From Nematopogon swammerdamellus (taxonomy: Eukaryota > Arthropoda > Insecta > Lepidoptera > Adelidae), in contig OX336345.1 of the NCBI GenBank assembly GCA_946902875.1, forward strand, positions 3,255,395 to 3,319,394: DNA of 64,000 nucleotides. Reading direction: 5' to 3'. The position numbers were made by a program, and so were the translations under genes. Shown here piece after piece: positions 30,962-42,900 of this stretch. The notes beneath the pieces are model-generated. The model was given only the letters and a program-made list of their open reading frames with translations. It made no database searches and was not told the DNA's origin. The first letter of the stretch is position 1. Each line of letters starts with the position of its first letter.

Positions 30962-33900
30962 GCGAGTACTTGTTTATCGTTAACTAGCTTTTGCACGCGG
31001 CTTCGCTCGCCGTAGACTTGGTATTGAAAGAAAATTCGATTTCGATTTAGCACCGGAATCACATATCATCACGTACAGTCTCGCATATATTTCCCCCCAA
31101 GTACAGTCTCGGGTCCTTCAAGAGGGGCGTGAATGGGCACCTGTCAGGCCGGCATGGCATTCGCAACCCCCGCATACGACCGAATGTCCATGGGCGTCGT
31201 TAGACACCTTATGGGTGGCTCGACGCCATATATGTCGCGCTGTCAATAAAAAAAAAAAAAACAGTAGGTAGTTACTCGGCGGTAAATAGTGCGCGTCGGG
31301 CTTTGGTGAGAGACAGGACAGTCGTCTCTGTCGCACTAATTCGCTTGTTTTTTTTTTTTTATGGAAACTGACACGGTTGGCTACATCACCTACAACGTCC
31401 GTGATGTCAGCCCATAACACCGGGTGAACTAGGTGCCATGTCAGTGCTTCCCCCTTTGATCGTGTCGGCTACACTGAACTGGTCGGAAAACACAAACTAT
31501 ATACGTAGCCGTTTAGACCGACGTTTCATTCGGTGCGGTGGTACCAACCCGGGCGGGTTAAACCCCACCACCAAGTAAGATTAGGAGGGAAGGGACCTAC
31601 AGTTTTACGAGGAATCCGAACCTCGGTCATCCTCCAACGGTCAGCGGTCACCCATCCAAGAACTGACCGCACCCAGCGTTGCTTAACATTCAATAGCGAC
31701 ATTTGACTGTCTGCACCACTGAGCTATCGAGGCTGGCAAATGGTTCTTTATGGTTCTTGTTCTTTGGCTGAGACAAAGGTTATGTCAATGAGATCAAACA
31801 CAAGTTTAAAAATTTAAATGTCCACTGTCGTCTGTCAATCAACATCATGTTGATTGACAGACGACAGTGGACATCAGAAGTCGATAGAATATGTCACGAA
31901 CATGGCTCAAAGTCGGTTGTGGTTAGATGGATAATGGAACATAAAATAAAATAAACACCATGCCTTGGTCCCATTGGTCCTATGGAGCCTTGGAAGAGCC
32001 AGATAGACTAAAGGAAGGTAACATTGGCATCATAGTTAAAATATCTACAGAGCTGTAGAAAACTAACTACATAATGTCAGCCTCGATAGCTCAGTGGTGC
32101 AGACAGTCAACTGTCGCTATTGAATGTTAAGCAACGCTGGGTGCGGTCAGTACTTGGATGGGTGACCGCTGACCGTTGGAGGCTGACCGAGGTTCGGATT
32201 CCTCGTAAAACTGTAGGTCCCTTCCCTCCTAATCTTACTTGGTGATAGGGTTTAACCCGCCCGGGTTGGTACAACCGCACTGAATGAAACGTCGGTCTAA
32301 ACGGCTATGTAAATAGTTTGTGTTTTCCGACCAGTTCAGTGTAGCCGGCACGATCAAAGGGGGAAGCACTGACATGGCACCTAGTTCACCCGGTGTCATG
32401 GGCTGACATCACGGACGTTGTAGGTGATGTAGCCAACCGTGTCAGTTTCCATAAAAAAAAAAAAAAAAAACTACATCACAATAAAAGATAGATAAGAATT
32501 TAGTGCGAGAGCGTTGTGGTCTGAAAGAAGATATATGACAAGGCTTGACAAAAAAATGCTTCAGGGGGTCCACTGATAAAAAAAACCGGCCAAGTGCCAT
32601 GTCATGGTCACCGCCACTCACGCCATCTATGGCGTGTTTTATGAAATGCTTCATATTAGTTAAAATTCATGATTAGTTAAAATGCTTCATACTGTTTTCG
32701 GTAGATGGAGCGCATACACTTTTTAGTTTCTTGTATAGGGAATTAGGGACCCCGTGAATTTTTTAATACATATTTCTTATTTTTATTATTTGTTGTTATA
32801 TCGGCCATAATAACACATATTCTGTGAAAATTTCAACGGGCTACCTATTACGGTTCAAGAGATAGGTACAGCCGTCGGACAGACAGACAGACAGACGGCG
32901 GCGTAGGCTTAGTAATAGGGTCCCGTACGTACGACGGATACGGAAACTGTACGGAACTCTAAAAACTTGGGTGGCTCGGCCATTTTGGGCTCACCTCATC
33001 AGCATCACATCACCCTTACTTAGCCTTAGTTGGCCTAGCTAGACGCAACACCTAGAAAGGGTGTGTACCTACTAAAAAAAACCGGCCGGTGATCCGACTC
33101 ACGCACCGAGGGTTCCGTACCACCACGAAATTGGAAGGCTTTTATTAGGTATTTGTTGTTTTACTTATCACTATAATCACACCAAGTTTGACGCTTGTAT
33201 GTAACTATAGAGAAAAAGAAAAGAAAACGTTGAAAAAACACGTTTCTTGAATGGGGGGGTTCCCCCTAAATTTTAAAAAAATATTTTTTTTATTATTATT
33301 TGTTAGTAGGTATATTCCACCATAATAAATAAATAACAGATTTCTGTGAAAATTTCAACCCTCCCAATCCATTATCGTTCAAGATACCTTTAACGCCCTT
33401 TAAAGATAGGACAGACAGACAATAAGGCAATTAATGTTAGTATGGTATGGGTATGGAGTGGACACGACAACTAAACACAGATACAATAGAAGACACATAG
33501 AGATGTCCCGTGTATGTCGTAAAAGGCAACTAAGGGATATGACTCCCTTCTTATATTACTAGGTGGTAGGGTTCAACCCGCCCGCGTTGGTACCACCGCA
33601 CTGAGCGAAACGTCGGTCGAAACGGCTATGTAAATAGTTTGTGTTTTCCGTCGAGTTCAGTGTAGCCGGCACGACCGAAGGGAATCACTGACGTGGCACC
33701 AAGTTCATCCGGTGTTATGGGCTGACATCACGGATGTTGTAGGTGATGAAGCCAACCGTGTCAGCATCAATAAAAAAAAAATAGAAAAGAGACAAGCCCT
33801 GCCTCCTATACTGGCGACTCGCGTGAGCCGTATCATAGGACTCAGTGGCTGTTTGCATTAGGTATACCTATTAAAATTAATTTTAATTGTATGCTTATTT

Positions 33901-36900
33901 AAATATTTCACGTGCCATTTGTATATTGTTATGCATTGTTCCATAAAAAAATTCAAGATGCATGAAACTACTTGATTGAAAAAAAAAATACTTCAGATAC
34001 ATCCAGCCAAAAGTCCTCATCGACCAACACCACCGAGGACTTCACCAGTAGAGTGATAGGCGACTTCGGCTCGTGGCAGCTGAGAATAAGCGTCCTGATG
34101 GCTCTGCTGAAACTCCCCCTCGCCTGGTACCAGCTGGGGATTGTGTTCTTGGCCCCACACCAGAACTTCTGGTGTGAAAAACCCAAGTCCTTCACACATT
34201 ACAGCGATGAGGAGTGGCGGGACATCTGTAAACCTGTAAATATAATTTATACCTGTATATATACTACATAGGCATAAGCGCGTCCCTTCCCGTACATACA
34301 TACATATCACACACGCTGAATCCCGACAGTCGGGGTAAGCAGAGTAATCGGTGTTGTGCTGCAAGAACTCTGGTAAATTACAGCACAACACCGACCACCA
34401 CGATTCGCAAAGTATTCGAACAAGATTCAATCGATCAAGCAGCAAGTAAGGCACGAAGACCCACCTACTGCATTGACTCGGTGGAAGTACCGTGCCAAGG
34501 TGAGAGGTGGCGAGCCTGTCGCCCTTTAGTACGGAATCTTGTCCTTATCCCTTAGTCGCCTTTTACGACATGCATGGGGAGAGACGCAGTGGGGCTATTC
34601 TTTTTAAGTACCGTCCCCACACGGTATCCCCTTCCCGTGTATCTCGTAAAAGGCGACTAAGGGATAGTTAAAGACAAGATGTTGTGCTAAAGGACGACAT
34701 GACACGGTAGGGATTGCATCCCTACACGCTGGACTTACCAATCGATGCGGATGCTTACCAAACGATTCTGCAGATCTTTTCTCTACAGAACCGGTAAACT
34801 CTGGAACGCTCTCCCTGCTCATATATTCCCCCCCAAGTACAGTCTCGGGCCTTCAAGAGGGGCGTGAATGGGTACCTGTGAAGCCGGCATGGCATTCGCA
34901 ACCCCCGCATACGACGGAATGTCCATGGGCGTCGTTGGACACCTTATGGGCGGCACGGCGCCATGTTATGTCGCGCTCTTAATAAAAAATAAACGATAGC
35001 CACCTCCCACCTTTGTTGCACTTTCCTTCCACCGAGTCATGCAGCAAGTGGGTCTTCGTGCCTTACTTGCTGCTTGATAGTTATCTTGTCCGAGTACTTT
35101 GCTAAACGTGGTGGTTGGTGTTGTGCTGTAATGTAATTATAACTAAGGACTAGTTTGAAGACCCAGACCCAGCCCCAAAACAAAAGCAACAACAAGAACA
35201 GTCAGTTTCATTATTTTTTTGTTTTTTTTTTTATGGAAACTGACACGGTTGGCTACATCACCTACACTACAACATCCGTGATGTCAGCCCGTAACACTAG
35301 GTGAACTTGGTGCCACGTCAGTGCTTCCCTTCGTTCGTGCCGGCTACACTGAACTGGACGGAAAACACAAACTATATTTACATAGCCGTTTCGACCGACC
35401 TTTCATTCCAGTGCGGTGGTACTAACCCGGGCTGGCACCCATATAACCCGGCACCCGGGATAACCCTAGCACCTAGTAATATAAGAAGGGAGTCATATCC
35501 CATAGTCGCCTTTTACGACATACACGGGGAGAGATGCAGCGTGGGGCTATTCTTTTAAAGTAGATTTTGTAAGATTTTGTACCGCGTGGGGCCAGTGATT
35601 ATTCCATCATCGTTAACCTCATCTTCATTAGGTTATTCCTAACATAATCAGGTGCCATGTCGGTGCTTTCAAACGCTTTAACAATAATAAGTCTGCTACC
35701 TATACCTATCAAAAAATGATGACCAACCATACTGAATTGCATAATATGTCTAAGTGAAATATTGTTAATTTTGTGTGTTCTTTATCGCGAAATAAATATC
35801 TGAATCTGAATCTATAGAAAACGGAAGAGTACCCGTGCCTGATATACGACCCGCAGATGCTTAGGTCAATGCCCTTAATGGACAAACGCTATATACCGCT
35901 GGTGGCTTGTCCCGGCTTCCTGTACGACAACTCTACCTTCCGCTCCACCATCGTGTCAGAGTGGGACCTCGTCTGCTCCCGTCGTTGGCTCGTCCAGGTA
36001 TTCTACATCAACATCACCTACATACAACATCAGTACCCTAATCACGAGATTTAACCTACACCGCGTACTAATACGCTACGCCGTGTTCTCCGCATCATTT
36101 TGAATGGAGAAACGAGGTTCGCAAATCTATCACTAGAGGCGCTGCTCCGTTTCTCCATACAAAATGATGCGGAGAACACGGCGTAGCGTAGCGTAGTACG
36201 CGGTGTAGGTTAAATCTCGTGATTAGGCTACTGTAAGTAATGTCAGGCCATATCACCTTGGTGAACTAGGTGTGTATAATGTGGCGGTTGGCCGAGTGGT
36301 TTGGGCGTCGGCTACTCATGCGAGAGGTCCGAGGTTCGAATCCGGTCGGCGTGTACCAATGAGTTTTTTCTGACGAGAAAGTTTACGTGCTTACCTACAC
36401 CTGCTGCTTCACCGTTCGGAACCGGTGTATAAAACTGTAGGTCCCTTCCCTTGTCTCTTACTAGGTGGTGGGCTCAAATTGTAGCCGACTGGGTTGGCAC
36501 CACCGTACTGGATGTAAGATGGCCGCATAACAGCCTCGGTTGTGTTCTCCTCTTGTCCAGTATAGCCAACGATCCAGGGAAGTCTCCGGTATGGCACCTA
36601 CCTTCTCGGAGGTGATAGTGGCTGGTCGGAGCATGCGCTTTGGCCCCTCCGATGAATAAACAATAAACAATTGCCGTTTCGACCTACCTCTCATTCAGTG
36701 CGGTTGTACCAACCCGGCCAGGTTAAACTGCTATGCTATGATAGTGTATTTTTAAATTCTAATAACAAAACTGGTCTCTGAATGTTCGAACAAAGTCATC
36801 GATATTATGTACAGATTCACAACGTATATTCTATATATATATATACTATATATAATATATGTACTATATCAACTAAGGGTAGTGTTATATACAAATAGTG

Positions 36901-39900
36901 AATTCAGTCATGGAAGTAAATTGTTTAATTTTTCCAATAGGTGTATATGAATCTGAATTCGCTTTACTACTGATGCAAGCATTATTTTAGCATGACGATT
37001 GTTGTAATTTTTCCAAATTTTAATTTTGCTTGAACAATACACCAAAATCCTTACCTATAATAAAATCCAACGTCTGCTTTCTGTCTGAGTGTCTGTCTGT
37101 CCGCTTATAACTCGAGAACCACTGAACCGATTTTAATAAAACAAAATTCTACGGATAGCTTGATTCTTCCCATCAACTATAGGCTACTTACTATCACGCT
37201 AAATAGCTTATGAGGTTAGCAGTGAAGTGAAATATGAGAGCGGGCGGAGCCGCGGGCACAGCTTGTATTGTATACAATTCTACTTATAAGATATTCGATT
37301 ATTTTGAATTTGCCGTAGCTTTTAGAAGTATTTACTTTGCTAAACGTTGGTCGGTGTTGTGCTGTAAACTTGAGTTCTTGCAGCACAGAATCGATTACTC
37401 CGCTTACCCCGATTGACGGGATACAGCGTGATAGTATGTGTGTGTGTGTGTGTTTTTTTTTTAGTTATCCCAAATTGTTCTAATGTGGGGCATCCTCGTG
37501 GGGAACATGGTGTTCGGAGTTCTAGCGGACAAGTACGGACGCAAGAAGCCGCTGATGACGGCAATAGTGATGCAGAGCGTAGCAAGCTTCCTCTCCAGTG
37601 TGTCTCCGTGGTACTGGAGTTTTCTGCTCAACAGATTCGTACTGGCGCTTGCATCCGGCGGGATTACTACGATATCCTTTGTTATTTGTATGGAGGTGAG
37701 CAATTTTATATACAGGCTGTTGTAACGGCCAGTACATTAATTTCGCCAGCGCAATCTTCATGTTTTTTCGAGATATAAAAGTAAATTAAGTTTTTCTATA
37801 TAGTGTCTAGTTTTGGAGATATTAATTCTTGAAATTTATGTTTTCGTCAAGTGTAATATGGCGCGCGCGGGAGGCGGGTGCTAGCGCGGGAATGGTCGGG
37901 GTCGAAAAACTAACGCCCCGCGCCGCCCCAGCTCACTCGTTCCTGCTTGCTCACTCACCGCGCCTTTCATTCCCACGTTCGTGCGGAACATTAGATCCTT
38001 TTTACACTAAATTAATCCATTAGTTTGTATGAAAACTGTAAATTTTTATTTAAAGGGAATTCAGAAAAAAGTTATTAGACTCTTTTGTTAGTTTTGATTA
38101 TTTTAATTATTATTATTATTTTAATTAGTTTTGATTATTTTAATTAAATTTAATCTAGTGGCCGTTACAACACCCCGTATAAATAAGCCTTTCCCCTATC
38201 CAATTACTCCTATTATCCCCTCCCCTAGCCTATTCCTATTATTCCTTGACTATTGTAAATTTTTGACTGTGATGCTAATGTATTAAATTATTTTATTTTT
38301 TACTTAGTTGATCTGTAATTCTTTCTCTGTATTTTATTCTACATCACCCAAAGGTTGACTGGAACAAATCACTTGCAGCGATATGTCCGCCTTTGCGCAC
38401 TCCTGTATTTTTTTTTCTACTAGTGTACTATTCTTCTTTCCATTGTGTACAATAAAGAGTTTATTCTATTCTATCTGTGATTTAGGACAGGGATATTGAC
38501 AATTCCATACCTTGTTTTAAATATTTAATTGACGTTCATTGACGCTACATTAAATAACTTATGCTAAATTAAGTAAATAGTAGTATTATCAAGTAAGGTA
38601 AGTAGTAGAATCATAGAGAAATAATAGTAGAATCTACAAGCATAAGACAGCTTAAATTATCTTTGTCTTTTCTCTTGGTTCTGTACAGCCCTTGTCATTG
38701 TTAGGTTTCCGTATCGCGTACGGAAGCCTATTACTAAGCCTACGCCCCGTCTGTCTGTCTGTCCGTCCGAGGGCTGTATCTCTTGAACCGTAATAGGTAG
38801 CCCGTTGAAATTTTCACAGAATATGTTTTATTATTGCAGATTTAACAACAAATAATAAAAAAATAGAAAAAGTAAAAAATTAAGGGGGGTTCCCATACAC
38901 GAAACATGTTTTTTTTTTGTGGTACGGAAACCTCGGTGCGCGAGTCCGACTCGCACTTGGCCGGTTTTTTTTTTAAATTGTTGTGTCATTGTTGTTCCTA
39001 CACTATAGTTGCTATTCGAAAGGACTAAAGCGAAGGAAACTCTAAAGCGTCTACAAAATTGCATTCCTACTGCAACTAAAATCACGCTAGCACAATCTCT
39101 AGCGGCGGGTGGCCGAGTGGTTTGGGCATCGGCTTCTCGTGCGAGAGGTCCGAGGTTCGAATCCGGTCGGCGTGTGCCACACATACCGGATAACATAAAA
39201 AAAATCAAATATATGGTAGATAGATAGATAGAAAATTCTTTATTGCTCCATTAAACATTAAACAGTAACAAGTACATTAGAAAATTTACATAAGGTGCAA
39301 AGGCGGACTTATCCCTTACAGAGATTTCTTACAGTCAACCTTTGGATGTTTGAGATTCGATAATATAGATAGTGGAATGTAAGTAGGTAGTAGCAAAAGA
39401 GTTGAGCGTGAGAATTCAAGATAAAAAATAATAAGAATACTTATTAACAAAGATATAAGTGCATGCTAGTATAATATAAGCCATACATGTGTTATTTATT
39501 ACATATAAATTACAGATAGTAAGATATATTTCAGATAGTAAGCGGAAAATACAGAACCATCATACCAATAATGTACCAAATACCATTCGGGTGCGGCAAC
39601 ACAATAATGGCGATGCTCGCCTACTACCTGAGGGATTGGAGGAAGCTCGAGCTAACGCTGGCAAGCATCACCGCTACTTACGTGTGTTATATCTGGTTCG
39701 TGCCCGAGTCTCCGCGCTGGTTACTAGCAATGGGAAGAACTGATGAAGCTATCGGTAAGGAGATTCCTATTTATTGTTTCATTTTTAACCGACTTCAAAA
39801 AAAGGAGGAGGTTCTCAATTCGACTGTATTTTTTTTTTATGTTTCTTACCTCAGAACTTTCGACTGGATGAATGAACCGATTTTGAAAATTATTTTTTTA

Positions 39901-42900
39901 TTTGAAAGCTGGTGCTTCCCGTGTGATCCCATTTCAATTTGGTCAAGATCGGATTGGAAAGCGAAGCCCGCAAAAAAATACTTAAAAAACTGGAATAAGA
40001 AACTTATAAAAAAATATAAACACCACCTTCAAAAATGTATGAAATAAAAAAAAATCGCAGCAAAAATAACCGACCGCCTTCAAATCTAGGGTTCGATTTT
40101 TATTTATTTCATACATTTTTTAAGGCGGTTATTATATATTTTTTAATAGTTATTATGAAAACCAGCATGGCTGTGCTGATGGGACCAACGATGCAGTCAG
40201 CAGAGCGAAATTTAGGGTCTTTTCCAGTGGTCGGATTGATGGTCAGACTAGTCGGCCAACGGGTTTTTTATTGTTTATTGTATAATTTCATCCATAGGTA
40301 GGTAACCTACGCTAGGATATGTCGAAAATTCCGCCGTTTCTTCCCTGAGCGCGGCCAGTACTTGGATGGGTGACCGCTCGACCGTTGGGAGTCTGACCGT
40401 GGTTTGGATTCCACGTAAAACTGTATTTTTATTACTATTTATTTATTAGAAAACAGACAGCCTAATGACAAACAGATAAAACATAAGTTGTACATACATT
40501 GAAGTCTGGCCACTTTTTGTTTCCCTGATTAGATAGAACTGAACTGTAGATCCCTTCCCTTCTTACCTTCGTAGGAGGTAGGGTTTATCCCTCCCGGACC
40601 GGTACCACCGCACTGAATGAAACGTCGGTCGAAATGGCTCTGTAAATAGTTCGTGTTTTCCGTCCAGTTCAGTCTTGCCGACATGAAATGAAGGGAAGCA
40701 CTGACATGGCACCTAGTTCAACCGGTGTTTTGGGCTGACATCACGGATGTTGTAGGTGATGCAGCCAACCGTGTCTGTTCCCATAAAAAAAACATGTTTG
40801 GCCCGAAATGTTAAGCCCAACATCTGAAGAAAGCACCTCATAAAATTTTTTCACTACATAGTAAAAGAATTGCATAAAGCAGCTTTTACGATGTCCTCCG
40901 GCGTTGGCTCATTATGAACACCCGATAAAAAACTTTTAATATTAAAACAAAACTAAACAAAAATTGTGTTTAAATTCTAGCCATTCTAAAGAAAGCAGCT
41001 GCAAATAACCACAGAGACGTAGAAATATCACATGAAACTATGCGTATGTTGACACCAGTAAATACAAAAACAAAATTACCAGGTTTTCTTGCATTCATGC
41101 GGCATAAAAATTTGAGACTAAAAACTATTCTTCTGAGTGCAAATTGGTAAGTAAACTCATACATTTAAAGTACTCATACACAAAGGAGATCTCCCACTAT
41201 CTTTCGTCGCTTTCCGGAGGGGAGTAGATCTGTGTCCACAATGGCGCCCATATATGGCGCCGAGCCACCCATAAGGTGTTTTAACGACGGCCATGGACAT
41301 TCGGACGTATGCGGGGGTTGCGAATGCCATGCCGGCTTGACAGGTGCCTATTCACGCCTCTCTTGAAGGACTCGACACTGTACTTGGGGGTAAATCTCGC
41401 CAGGGGCGCCGACTTTTAGAAATCCTCGTGGGTGCTCATGCAATTTTTTTTTATTGAATAATCATCATCATCATCATCAACGTGTTGACGTCCACTGCTG
41501 GACATATGCTTCTCCAATTTTTCACTAATTCTCCCGGCACCCGGCAGCATGCATTCGCAAAACGTTCGCACAATGTTTTGCATTTGCCGCATTTACACAT
41601 TTGCACGATGTACCTACGCATGTAGTGTCCCTATATTCTATTGAATGGTATGGAATAATATAGGAGTACTATAGTAACGTTCGCTATTCGTCGCGCCACT
41701 AGTGCGAATGTGTAAATGTGGCCGCTCAAAGGCTTGTAAGTAAATAAGGCAATTTTATGTAGTAGCTCAAATGCTATTACTGATCAGTTTTTATATCCAT
41801 CGTCGTGGGTGCTCCGCACCCACTGCTCACACCTCGTGGGTGCTGGAGCCCCTGAGCACCCACGTAGTCGGCGCCTATGAATCTCGCTTCTTTGAATGTC
41901 AAGTACACTGCACTCTTAACATCCACCGCACAGTGGACTATCCGTAATGCCTATGGTGTGAAGATGTATTTATTGAAAAGTGGCCGCTCATCAGACTAAC
42001 AGCTATTCTTAGGTTAGCTCGGCCTAAGTTGATAAGCTTTCGAGCCAGCCGTGTCCGTCTGGTTTAGTAAGAGCGGCTATCGACTGTCTGCAGTCGGAGT
42101 GGCGCTTCCATGCCTAGTAAAGTGTACAAGCCAATACATTTTGATAACCTGCGGATGGGTGACAGGTCGACCGTTGGAGGCTGACCGTGGTTCGGATTCC
42201 ACGTTAAACTGTACGTCCCTTCCCTTCTTACCTTACTAGGTGGTAGGGTTTATCCTGGCCGGGTTTGTACCACCGCACTGAGCGAAAAGTCGGTCGAAAC
42301 GGCTATGTAAATAGTTCGTGTTTTCCATCCAGTTCAGTGTAGCCGACATGAAATGAAGGGAAGCGCTGACATGGCACCAAGTTCACCCGATGTTATGGGC
42401 TGTCATCACGGATGTTGTAGGTGATGTAGCCAACCGTGTCAGTTTCCATAAAAAAAACCTTAACGTGTCATTATTTCAAGTGTTCTCAACAACGGCATTA
42501 TTTTTACAGGCTCTGCACGGGAATGTCCTTTTATGCATTCTCGCAGTATATGGGGCAAATTGCGGAGAACATATTTTTGACAGTCGCTCTTGGAGGCATT
42601 ATATCGACTCCTGGATCAATAGTCTGCGTCTTTATCGTGAAGAATTTCGGCAGAAAAATGGCGGTGGGCGGTTCTCAACTGTTCACGGCCCTTTGTTTCT
42701 TAATGATATTGTTCGTGCCGAAGGATACCTTTAGTAATGATTGGCCTAGAATTCTCATAGCCGGTCTTGGACTAGCTGGTATGGCAGTGAGTATATTTTA
42801 TTTTGTGTTTAGGGTTCCGTATCCGGTACGGGACCCTATTACTAAGCCGTCTGTCTGTCTGTCCGAGGGCTGTATCTCTTGAACCGTAATAGGTAGCCTG

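Noticed and set aside
32127..32175. Possible 5S rRNA gene
   Set aside because: Only the internal promoter part is present, embedded in a repeated SINE.
36283..36360. Possible tRNA-Leu/Ser gene
   Set aside because: A and B boxes are good but the arms do not pair as a tRNA and the sequence continues into a dispersed SINE body; the same head recurs at 39105.
37229..37585. 81-codon minus-strand and other frames over SLC22 exon 4
   Set aside because: Antisense shadows of a well-supported exon.
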